Shown in pieces: positions 1 to 6,095 of a stretch of 12,261 nucleotides of DNA; position 1 is the stretch's first letter, and each line of letters begins with the position of its first letter. The notes under the pieces were generated by a model, which worked only from the letters and a program-made list of their open reading frames with translations, was not told the origin of the DNA and ran no database searches. Position numbers and translations under genes: made by a program. Source of the stretch: Bacillota bacterium (GTDB lineage: Bacteria > Bacillota > Bacilli > Alicyclobacillales > Alicyclobacillaceae); contig JAKADF010000045.1 in the NCBI GenBank assembly GCA_021820805.1, positions 1-12,261 of the forward strand, in the 5' to 3' direction.

Positions 1-7
1 GCACTTT

Positions 8-139
8 GTGGTAGTTAAGGTGCTCGGGCATCCGGGGTCGATTGGGGATTAGGGCCCGTTGTGGCAGTTAAGGTGCTCGGGCATCCAGAGCCGCCTTGGG
101 ATTAGGGCCCGTTGTGGCAGCTAATGTGATCGGGCATCC
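8..139. repeat. 53-bp tandem repeat, two full units plus a partial third
   Basis: Units lie at 8-60 and 61-113, and a third diverged copy covers only the first 26 bp (114-139, 23 of 26 identical to unit 2). The two full units share 45 of 53 positions. The differences are concentrated in an 11-bp core (34-44 and 87-97), while the flanks beginning GTGG(T/C)AGTTAAGG and ending ATTAGGGCCCGTT are almost constant. The partial unit forms the current 3' end of the glycosyltransferase pseudogene on the minus strand. Each unit gives a short MPEHLN-like peptide and a stop on the minus strand. Since 53 is not a multiple of three, a translated repeat protein is unlikely. The array may continue outside the window. 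Its nature is unknown. Confidence 0.8.
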
Positions 140-546
140 TAAGCACATCGGAATCAAGCGTAACAATAATGTCCCCAAGCGATGCCATAAGACCGCATTT
201 CAACGCATTTGCTTTGCCAAGATTCTTTTTTAAATTAATCACACGTACTTTCTCACACATTTCTACAAGCACATACAAATCATTCAATGATCGATCTTTA
301 CTTCCATCATTGATAACTACAATTTCATAGTGAGAATAATTAAGTGTATTTAATTCATGAATCGTGTCTATGATTGTTTCTTGTTCATTAAAGCAAGGGA
401 TAAGAATCGTAATCGTAACCAAAGGGAATTCAGAAAAATTGATTATGGAGGAAGTCCTCTCTGCGTAAATAAAAGATTATGGCAGATTCAATCTAAACAA
501 TGCTCATAATCAGCGGGTAGTAAAAAACAAAATTTAAAATGAGTGC
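102..546 (-). pseudogene. Broken PgaC/IcaA-like family 2 glycosyltransferase
   Basis: This is the N-terminal third of a processive membrane glycosyltransferase of the poly-N-acetylglucosamine synthase type (family knowledge). An N-terminal membrane segment (FVFYYPLIMSIV, about 501-531) and a basic LRRE stretch lie in one frame. The GT2 core follows in another: ILIPCFNEQETI, VVINDGSKDRS, NLGKANALK and the metal-binding LDSD (DSD codons at 147-155). Damage seen: a TAG codon at 493-495, where relatives usually have Trp; a one-base frame change somewhere between 433 and 477; and loss of everything after the DXD motif, where the reading frame runs into the 53-bp repeats and stops. A TTG at 420-422 could open the second part, but it has no ribosome binding site and relatives have an upstream membrane region, so it is probably not a real start. 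The acceptor-binding Q/RXXRW half is absent, so no activity is expected. Confidence 0.85.
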
Positions 547-908
547 AGAATGATTTACATTCGTTCAATTCAAAACCCCTGTACCAACTTACTATCCATT
601 TTTATCATGATTAGCCTATCCCAGCGCCAAATTTCGACAATTTCCGACGAAAACATGCCATTCTACATATTAAGCCAATGTGTAAAGCCACTGAAAATGA
701 ACCTAGAGCACACTTTGGCAGTACTTATTAAACATGTTTATTTCAATTTATAATCACGAAGTGCTGAAAACATAAGGTAAAAATTCGTCAATCGGTTCTT
801 CCGGTTACAATGGTAATCTTTATAATGGCAATCTTTAGCGGGGACTGATTAAATCGAAAAATCCTATAAATCAGGCTAAAATATTCTCAATGTAGGAAGA
901 ATATAACC
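547..908. other. Gene-poor interval between two minus-strand remnants/genes
   Basis: I see no convincing gene. Short open frames on both strands lack ribosome binding sites and family-like motifs. The one clear structure is a 15-bp near-perfect tandem duplication at 809-838 (AATGGTAATCTTTAT followed by AATGGCAATCTTTAG). The interval is AT-rich and stop-dense, in keeping with decayed DNA downstream of the Spo0E-like gene. Confidence 0.5.
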
Positions 909-1067
909 CTAAACGTACGCTAATCCTTGCTTCAGTGTTTGAAGAATAAATAAATCGAGGCGCTGACTAAGGACGACTACATCAGGGCTCGTTAAGTCAC
1001 CACATGTTTCCACTGTCTGTATCATCCTATTTCGTAGATATTCTACAATATCTATGTAATTATGCAC
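909..1067 (-). CDS. Spo0E-like aspartyl-phosphate phosphatase
   Basis: This small 52-aa protein matches the Spo0E family layout: a basic first helix (YLRNRMIQTVETCG), a turn with LTSPDV, then the signature SQRLD at residues 34-38 (codons 954-968), followed by a short hydrophobic helix. Spo0E-family proteins are cytoplasmic and remove phosphate from Spo0A~P or related response regulators, delaying sporulation or changing biofilm and competence decisions (family knowledge). The GTG start is chosen because AGGGTGA lies about six bases upstream and the frame is closed just before it. The usual family length is 50-90 aa, so this is complete, at the short end. It stands alone between decayed genes, with no partner kinase nearby. 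The motif is strong; the exact target is not known. Confidence 0.8.
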   Translation of the reverse strand: MHNYIDIVEYLRNRMIQTVETCGDLTSPDVVVLSQRLDLFILQTLKQGLAYV

Positions 1068-1220
1068 TATAATTCACCCTAACTCATTTGGATGCCCAGC
1101 TCTCCATTTCATACCTATGCTATGGTAATTAGGGATACTTGAAAATGGTTCATTAAGACCCCAAAAGTAATAGTACGTTTAGACTATTATGTTTCTATTC
1201 GGACCCAATGTTCGAGCGGT

Positions 1221-1328
1221 TTAAGCATACGAATTACGATATCTTATCCAGATCAATCCCCCACTCTGTGCTAAGAATGCCGAGAATACCCCTGCAAAGA
1301 TAAAGTTAACGAACAAATCAACCCAATA
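1221..1328 (-). pseudogene. Possible C-terminal remnant of an unidentified membrane protein
   Basis: A 35-codon open stretch after a TAG reads as a hydrophobic helix with a Gly/Ser break (FAGVFSAFLAQSGGLIW), ends in a basic tail (IRYRNSYA) and stops at TAA. This looks like the last transmembrane helix of a transporter or enzyme. Immediately upstream on the same strand, another frame holds GLSQYITWISIG, so a frameshift may separate the two. I do not recognise the family, and a chance open frame remains possible. The rest of 1068-1437 holds no other gene. It must contain the original promoter of the adjacent plus-strand transporter, but no clear -35/-10 pair is visible. Confidence 0.3.
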
Positions 1329-1437
1329 CTAATCCATGTTATGTATTGACTCAATCCCAAAAAGCTCCTTGTTTTTCCTATGATTTGAATGGGAAGAGAA
1401 TGATTAGCAAACTCTATTCGGAGAATGGAGGAGTTAG

Positions 1438-1865
1438 ATGCGGTTAAAAAAGAAATTGCGCAAGGCTGATATAACAGTCGTAGATATTGGCGTCGCAAGA
1501 TAGGCAGTCATTGGTACCGCAGTCGGCAATGCAATGGAATGGTTTGATTTTGGCATCTATTCTTACTTTGCAGCAACAATCTAGAAAGTTTTCTTCCCTG
1601 AATTCGCCGGATCAACACAATTGGACGAAAGAAAATCCTAACTTTTACATTGTTACTGATGGCACTAGCTACGCTCAGCATAGGGTTTATTCCTGGATAT
1701 AGAACGATTGGCATAACAGCGCCGCTTTTGCTTTTATTGGTTCGTTTGGTTCAAGGTTTTTCAACTGGCGGCGAATATGCCGGTGCAATGACTTTTATTG
1801 CAGAATCAACCCCCGATAAGACACGAGGGATAATGTCGAGCGGGCTTGAAGTTGGCACATTCATT
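1438..1865 (+). pseudogene. 5' remnant of MHS-family (ProP-like) MFS transporter
   Basis: This is the start of a metabolite:H+ symporter gene of the kind that imports proline/betaine, citrate, shikimate or other organic acids (family knowledge). A good GGAGGAG site precedes ATG. The first part reads MRLKKKLRKADITVVD, then the family hallmark GTAVGNAMEWFDFGIYSY and [16 protein letters not shown] codons interrupt it at 1501-1503 and 1582-1584. A deletion with a frame change then removes about 45 residues, including the loop 2-3 motif (GDR-x-GRK type). Reading resumes near 1640 with [34 protein letters not shown] and [19 protein letters not shown]. Homology ends abruptly at about 1859-1865. The 3' part of the same gene lies at 3513-4136. 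The transporter cannot be functional. Confidence 0.9.
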
Positions 1866-1976
1866 GTAAGACGTTCCGTTTTGGAGGAGAAAAAAACAAA
1901 TATCCCATGCAAACACAAACCGTTTATGATGCAAATCACGTGCCATTTGGAGAGAAAAATCACATATTAATGACAC

Positions 1977-2011
1977 AAAAATCGTGGCACGGATGGCGCC
2001 ACGATTTTTTT
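1977..2011 (-). terminator. Rho-independent terminator of the VOC gene (bidirectional)
   Basis: A perfect 12-bp stem, AAAAATCGTGGC (1977-1988) with GCCACGATTTTT (1998-2009), encloses a 9-nt loop. It begins 10 bases beyond the VOC stop codon. A-runs and T-runs on the two sides allow it to work in both directions, so it would also end any transcript coming from the transporter remnant. Confidence 0.9.
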
Positions 2012-2020
2012 CTAACTACA

Positions 2021-2983
2021 TTACTTGTTACTTTGCCTAAAGACGATTGCAGTACCTAGTGCTGAGGAAGCTGGTACAAAAATATCACCAGCTGGTGTTC
2101 CCCTCAATGAAACGTCTTTTTCTTCAAGGTATTTCTGAGTTATTTTAAGGTCTTTCACTGTAACCGCGTACCCAACAAAGCCAGGTAAGACGTCCATCTT
2201 TTCTCCAGGCAAGACACGATCTAGCGAAGTTTCGGGAATAATTGTGACGCGTGACCTATCTAGTACAAAAAAGCGTGTAGTGCCATCTTTCTGTGCAGAA
2301 CAATCTAAATAACGTTGATAACGGCTGGTGAAGTTATCGAGTTCACTGTCAGTAACGCAAAGGATAACTTCTACGAGCTCAATGGCACCATTAGGATGAT
2401 CCATGTGGGTTTGTGCGTGTAAGACTTCTATCGGTGGATTATCTGCAATCGCAAGTCGACCTTCAGGAACGTCTTCCCTATCAATCTCAACAACGCGGAG
2501 TGGTACGACCTTTACCCCATCGGTTGTTTCGATGGGTCGGCTCACAAGATTCACACCACTGTGCCCAACTTTATCCTTGTCGAACTGTTTTGCAGAAACT
2601 TCTACATCTGGCGAAAGAAAACACAAAATATGCGTTCCTTCATATCGCAAAAGACATTTTGAAAGCTTCTCAACGGTGTTTTTAATGTTTTTAAGAACTT
2701 TGTCAAGCATCCCAGCAGGAACTTGAAGAGGAAGCAATTTGGCGTCGTCTGGAATCGGCTTTCCGTCTTCAACAACAGTAGCAATCTCAACAAAGTTACG
2801 TAAAAATGTTACATGTGTGTTTGCAGCACCAATGGGTTTTGGAGGTTCTCCATTCTTTTCGGACAGTGTTCCATAGGATGGTGGCGGGCATGTAAATCCT
2901 AATTTTCGATATAAATTTAATGCGTTATTCATGTCTTCCACAACATGTCCTATATGGTGAATGTGACTAATTTTAACACTCAT
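2021..2983 (-). CDS. VOC superfamily (glyoxalase-like) two-domain protein
   Basis: This intact 320-aa soluble protein has no signal peptide or membrane segment. Residues 5-70 give a first beta-alpha-beta-beta-beta module: HHIGHVVEDMNNALNLYRKLGF, a GAANTHV strand and FVEIATVV. His9/His10 and Glu66 sit where VOC metal ligands are usual. Residues about 174-206 carry EGRLAIADNPP and THMDHPNGAIELVEV, a pattern seen in the Glyoxalase_3-like branch, followed by a second paired module to the C-terminus. VOC enzymes act on small molecules through a divalent metal (isomerases, dioxygenases, lyases, resistance proteins); the substrate here cannot be read. ATG start with AAGGGAA about 12 bases upstream. 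It is well preserved although it sits inside a dead transporter, so it probably arrived later and may still be expressed. Confidence 0.85.
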   Translation of the reverse strand: MSVKISHIHHIGHVVEDMNNALNLYRKLGFTCPPPSYGTLSEKNGEPPKPIGAANTHVTFLRNFVEIATVVEDGKPIPDDAKLLPLQVPAGMLDKVLKNIKNTVEKLSKCLLRYEGTHILCFLSPDVEVSAKQFDKDKVGHSGVNLVSRPIETTDGVKVVPLRVVEIDREDVPEGRLAIADNPPIEVLHAQTHMDHPNGAIELVEVILCVTDSELDNFTSRYQRYLDCSAQKDGTTRFFVLDRSRVTIIPETSLDRVLPGEKMDVLPGFVGYAVTVKDLKITQKYLEEKDVSLRGTPAGDIFVPASSALGTAIVFRQSNK

Positions 2984-3112
2984 GTAGAACTATTCCCTTC
3001 TCTCTATCCTTACCAAATGTATCCATAAAATATTTGATTTCTAAATTATAATTCATTTGAAATAGATGATGCCCTTTAAATCAAATTTTCGTGCTCAGCT
3101 AAGCGTTTTAGG

Positions 3113-3358
3113 TTAGCCAATCTTGCTTTCCACTATTAGAAAGTCGAGTTGGGCGAGAATGCGTTTGTTGTTACATTTCTTAATAATTAAGTCAAGAAAC
3201 TCTTTGTCATCTAATATATTGGTGAGGAAGTGGTTGACAACATCGCTTTCCGTGTACTGTGTGCATTCGGCGTAATGCTTGACGAGCGTTCGAGTTCATT
3301 CGGAGATTTCCCAGTCCACGCCTGATTTTTTGGCGTTTCGTGGCTTTATGGATTTCAT
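3113..3358 (-). pseudogene. Small basic/acidic hypothetical protein gene with one in-frame TGA
   Basis: A strong AAGGAGGAAA site lies 7-8 bases before ATG, so this was a real gene of 81 codons. It reads MKSIKPRNAKKSGVDWEISE, then TGA (3296-3298), then TRTLVKHYAE, a mostly helical acidic stretch (SDVVNHFLTNILDD) and a C-terminal VESKIG before TAA. A single CGA-to-TGA change (Arg to stop) would explain the break. The basic N-terminus followed by helices is reminiscent of small DNA-binding accessory proteins carried on mobile elements, but I cannot name a family. If the TGA is real, only a 20-aa peptide is made. The 2984-3112 interval between it and the VOC gene is empty. Confidence 0.65.
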
Positions 3359-3457
3359 AAATAGTTTCCTCCTTAATGAACGAATTCGCAACAAATTGGG
3401 TCTAGTCATTCACACCCTATACATAAATTATTTCCATATTTGCGAAAGTATATATAA

Positions 3458-3471
3458 TTTAGCATGCTAAA
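3458..3471. promoter_or_regulatory. 14-bp perfect palindrome upstream of the small gene
   Basis: TTTAGCATGCTAAA is fully self-complementary and lies about 100 bases upstream of the small gene at 3113-3358, in AT-rich DNA close to the right junction of the inserted segment. It could be an operator for a dimeric regulator or part of an element end. No clear -35/-10 pair was found next to it. Confidence 0.35.
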
Positions 3472-3512
3472 GTTCTATAAAAGTCAGACAATCCTTGATA
3501 TAACGAGAAAAA

Positions 3513-4136
3513 ATGGAAGAAGCTCGTGCAGAACGTAAGCACATATTAATGAAAGAAATTCTCGTTTATCACCGCCGCCCTTTAATCGCCGGAATGATCT
3601 TGGTCTTCTTTTATAATGTTATCGATTACACAATTTTGTCCTACATGCCTTCTCATTTAAGTGCTGTACTCGGCTATGGTACTACAAAGGGTCTCTTGTT
3701 TATTTTAATTGTCATGTTTATTATGATTCCTATTGTGATCACGATGGGGTGTGCTGGTGATCGAATTGGAAGAAAGCAGATCGTCCAAATCGGGTTAGTT
3801 GGACTCATCGTCTTCTCGATTCCTGCATTTTGGCTTATTGATAGCGGCAGCAATACAGCAGTCTTCTTTGGGTTAATGATACTTGTAGTCTTCTTAGCGT
3901 CATTCGAAGGTACTATGCCAGCTTATTACATGATTTTATCCTGTGTTATTGGGACAGTAGTCTTGAGCATATTTGTAAAAGTAACGACGGGTAACCCACT
4001 TCGTGGTTCACCGCATGCAGTTTCAACAAAGAATGAAATTGAAGATGTTCTCGAAGAACATGAAAGTTCTTTATGGTGGAGAGAAGAAAAGAAAGCCATC
4101 GAAAAAAGAATTAGAAAGAACAAAGTGAAGAGTTAA
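3513..4136 (+). pseudogene. 3' remnant of the same MHS-family MFS transporter
   Basis: This is the C-terminal half of the transporter whose start lies at 1438-1865. It opens at MEEARAERKHILMKEILVYH, which is the central cytoplasmic loop in relatives rather than a real N-terminus. The ATG has no ribosome binding site. Then follow TM7-like ILVFFYNVIDYTILSYMPSHL, TM8, the conserved loop GDRIGRKQIVQIG and TM9-10. Within the ORF, SFEGTMPA is joined directly to YYMILSCVIGTVVL. Relatives have about 50 residues between these (the TM10-TM12 region), so there is an in-frame deletion at about 3920. The tail NPLRGSPHAVS plus a charged C-terminus rich in Glu and Lys is intact. It is open for 207 codons but cannot make a working carrier. 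Confidence 0.88.
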
Positions 4137-4142
4137 AATACA

Positions 4143-4206
4143 GAGGTTGCTTCGCATCATTGACGACGCCTGACTCTCAAACAGTCTTAATTCACGAAGC
4201 AACCTC
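4143..4206 (+). terminator. Long-loop stem, probable terminator after the transporter
   Basis: GAGGTTGCTTCG (4143-4154) pairs perfectly with CGAAGCAACCTC (4195-4206) around a 40-nt loop that holds a smaller GACT/AGTC pairing. It starts seven bases after the transporter stop and lies 30 bases beyond the end of the minus-strand anti-sigma gene, so it may serve both converging genes. The T-tract on the plus side is short (ATTT), which lowers confidence. Confidence 0.55.
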
Positions 4207-4235
4207 ATTTCCTGTCGATAGCAACGCCCCGTCCA

Positions 4236-5243
4236 TTACTTCCTCTTCGCTAGAAATAAGGTATCTTTGCCTCCATCCCACTGAATCGTAACTTTAACTT
4301 GAGACTCTGTAGTATCATATCCTTTTTCAGTCGGATCGACATTTAACCGAATCACATTTCCTTGCGGATTCATGTATTTCAGCTGTTGTGTACCCGCTCC
4401 AGATTCAATGGTATAGAAAAGTTCTTGACCGATTTTCTTCCCGTTATATTTGAAGACAAGCTGACCATACGGATTTTGAAGGCCTGGCCCAACCAACGTT
4501 TCATAAGCATAAGACACACTCCACTTAGCGTCCTGACCAAAATATTCGTGATAGTTCTTTACTTGCAAATCATGTTTAGCTCCACTGGACAATGTCAACG
4601 TTTCGCTGTAATTGTGGCCATCCTGTGCCCAAGAAACTTTAAATGGTGAAATATCTGCAAATCCATTTTTGAATGGAACCGCAATAAACCCAGATACTAA
4701 CGTTCCAGGCTGTATTGGTGATGCTGTGCCAGGTTGAGTCCTGATTCCATTCCATGAAATATTCAATTTACTTAGTGATATCGGTTTCTTACCTGCGTAA
4801 TACAATTGAACATCGTAATAAGATCCTTGTAATAACAAAGTTCTAAAAACGACTAGTCTCCAGTTAGCAGTCACCACTTCAAAAGGTAGAAGAGTTGGTT
4901 GATTAGCAACTTGCGACGCTTGCTCAGATGCGGATCCCGATGCTGACGCAGAAGCGGTGGTTGCTGATGAAGATGAGGTTGTCGATGAAGCGGAAGTGTG
5001 TCCTAGTTGCGGAAATCGATGTCTCGCTGTAGAAAGTCCCCCGATGAATAAAAGTAAAGCCACACTAACAGCGCCAATAGGTCCAAAACGATTAAATCTG
5101 CGTTTGCGATGCGGTGCAGATAAATCACTATTCAAGGAATTTCTTTCAAGATAACTCCAAATTTCTTCACTCTTCTCCTCGGTCATCTTCACTTCAGCCA
5201 GTTGCGAAAACATATCAATGGGATCCTTCTCGTATCCTGACAC
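4236..5243 (-). CDS. Putative membrane-bound anti-sigma factor
   Basis: The 335-aa protein has a short cytoplasmic head (residues 1-53, with an acidic helical part around EEKSEEIWSYLERN and a basic HRKRR stop-transfer flank), one transmembrane helix (about 54-70), a low-complexity Ser/Ala/Thr linker (about 83-107) and an extracytoplasmic beta-rich domain (about 115-335) full of Tyr, Trp and Gly. It begins with GTG one base after the sigma factor stop codon, so translation is probably coupled, with a GGGAG site inside the sigma gene. Position, topology and size fit an anti-sigma factor that holds the adjacent ECF sigma at the membrane and senses an envelope signal (inference). No HxxxCxxC zinc motif is present and I do not recognise the outer domain. 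Confidence 0.7.
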   Translation of the reverse strand: MSGYEKDPIDMFSQLAEVKMTEEKSEEIWSYLERNSLNSDLSAPHRKRRFNRFGPIGAVSVALLLFIGGLSTARHRFPQLGHTSASSTTSSSSATTASASASGSASEQASQVANQPTLLPFEVVTANWRLVVFRTLLLQGSYYDVQLYYAGKKPISLSKLNISWNGIRTQPGTASPIQPGTLVSGFIAVPFKNGFADISPFKVSWAQDGHNYSETLTLSSGAKHDLQVKNYHEYFGQDAKWSVSYAYETLVGPGLQNPYGQLVFKYNGKKIGQELFYTIESGAGTQQLKYMNPQGNVIRLNVDPTEKGYDTTESQVKVTIQWDGGKDTLFLAKRK

Positions 5244-5244
5244 G

Positions 5245-5757
5245 TTATAAATTCACTCCCTTGCGGCTCTCTCCCAATAGTTCTCGAAGCCTGGCAATTG
5301 CTCTATAGTCTGTGGTGCGCACTTTCCCTTCTGACCATCCAAGTACACTTGCAGTTTCTTGAATTGACAGATTATCGATGTGCCGAAGCACAAAAACTTG
5401 CCGATAGCTGTCCTTTAAATTTGAGAGTGATTCCTCAAGCATCATAGCCGTTTCTACAGATTGCATATCGTTTGTTTCATTTAAAGGAGTATAGTCCGCT
5501 AGAAACTTCTCCCATCTCTTTTGTTTACGAAATGAGTCATATATATAATTCCGAGCAATTCTCAAAAGCCAAGTCTTTGCCCCAGCATCATGTCGAAAAC
5601 TTTCCCACGAACGAATTGCACGCATAAACACTTCTTGTACAACATCATAGGCACTAGACTCGTCTCCAAGGGTGTAACGAGCAAATCGGTATATATCGTT
5701 ACGGTATAATTCATACACACTTCTAATTTCTTCAAGCTTTTCGGCTTCTAAACCCAC
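5245..5757 (-). CDS. ECF-type RNA polymerase sigma factor (sigma-70 family)
   Basis: The 170-aa protein has the two conserved parts of a group 4 sigma factor. Region 2 (about residues 15-80) includes YRNDIYRFARYTLGD, the DVVQEVFMRAIRSWESF helix and TWLLRIARNYIYDSFRK. Region 4 (about 112-160) includes LKDSYRQVFVLRHIDNLSIQETASVLGWSEGKVRT, a helix-turn-helix for the -35 element. Region 3 is absent, as expected for ECF sigmas, and no C-terminal extension is seen. The GTG start is supported by GTGAGG six bases upstream. It forms an operon with the downstream putative anti-sigma gene. ECF genes often activate their own promoter. A CGTC-containing sequence occurs upstream (about 5798), but no AAC-type -35 lies at the right distance, so I do not call a promoter. 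Confidence 0.92.
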   Translation of the reverse strand: MGLEAEKLEEIRSVYELYRNDIYRFARYTLGDESSAYDVVQEVFMRAIRSWESFRHDAGAKTWLLRIARNYIYDSFRKQKRWEKFLADYTPLNETNDMQSVETAMMLEESLSNLKDSYRQVFVLRHIDNLSIQETASVLGWSEGKVRTTDYRAIARLRELLGESRKGVNL

Positions 5758-6095
5758 TTATAACCTCACCACCCGCAACTCGGTACAATAATTAGACGTT
5801 TAAATGATGAATTAATCACACTAAAATTAAAATTTCACTTTAAAAATCAAAGAAGACAAGTTGCATCAAAATGAAGCGAATGCGAATCGTTCTACGTCCA
5901 CTCCTGTATAAAAAACAGATGATTATACAGATTTTATATTGGTTGGGGAATAAATTTTGAGTATATGACTTTTTCATAATTAGCCACATGATTTAGAAGG
6001 GATGTTAACCCAATTGAATGACGATTAGACAGCACCCTTGACGACTTACCGCCGAAGGAGACTGTCTTATTGACATGAAGGTAATCTGCTAGTTG
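5758..6095. other. Intergenic region upstream of the sigma factor
   Basis: No gene is seen. This AT-rich stretch holds the leader of the sigma/anti-sigma operon and the 3' side of the membrane protein gene. It contains an 8-bp inverted repeat (listed separately), a weak 6-bp stem AGACAG/CTGTCT near 6027-6067, and the 10-bp direct repeat TTGACATGAA at 6070-6079 and 6100-6109, the second copy lying over the end of the membrane protein gene. None is a convincing intrinsic terminator. Confidence 0.5.
5904..5930. promoter_or_regulatory. Inverted repeat CTGTATAA-N11-TTATACAG
   Basis: The two 8-bp arms are perfect and separated by 11 bases. The element is about 150 bases upstream of the sigma factor start. 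It could be an operator for a dimeric regulator or an AU-rich hairpin. The plus-strand side is followed by ATTTTATATT, a weak terminator-like tail. Confidence 0.35.

Larger units (their letters stand above)
1866..3512. other. 1.65-kb insertion/replacement inside the MHS transporter gene
   Basis: The segment lies between the two transporter remnants and contains no transporter sequence. It carries a terminator, an intact VOC gene and a broken small gene, both on the opposite strand. Compared with a normal family member, about 70-80 residues of transporter between GLEVGT and MEEARAERK are missing, so this is a replacement, or an insertion followed by deletion. I found no obvious terminal inverted repeats, target-site duplication or transposase at the two junctions. 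The mechanism is therefore unclear. A short plus-strand reading frame starting near 1909 runs straight through the terminator and was not taken as a gene. Confidence 0.6.

Noticed and set aside
8..139. CRISPR array
   Set aside because: The variable part between constant blocks is only 11 bp, there are fewer than three full units and no cas genes are near.
550..753. Plus-strand open frame of 67 codons
   Set aside because: No ribosome binding site, no recognisable motif, odd composition, and it lies in a decayed region.
780..835. Short minus-strand frame reading EEPIDEFLPYVFSTS
   Set aside because: Preceded directly by a stop, no start codon, only about 16 residues.
1271..1498. Minus-strand open frame of 75 codons overlapping the transporter start
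   Set aside because: It runs across the ribosome binding site and first codons of a recognisable plus-strand gene; only its downstream part hints at a membrane remnant, in another frame.
1909..2030. Plus-strand open frame starting [17 protein letters not shown]
   Set aside because: GGAGGAG lies too far upstream, the frame reads through a perfect terminator stem into the VOC gene, and no family is recognised.
5795..5825. ECF-type promoter with CGTC upstream of the sigma gene
   Set aside because: The CGTC box is present but no AAC-like -35 lies 16-17 bases upstream.
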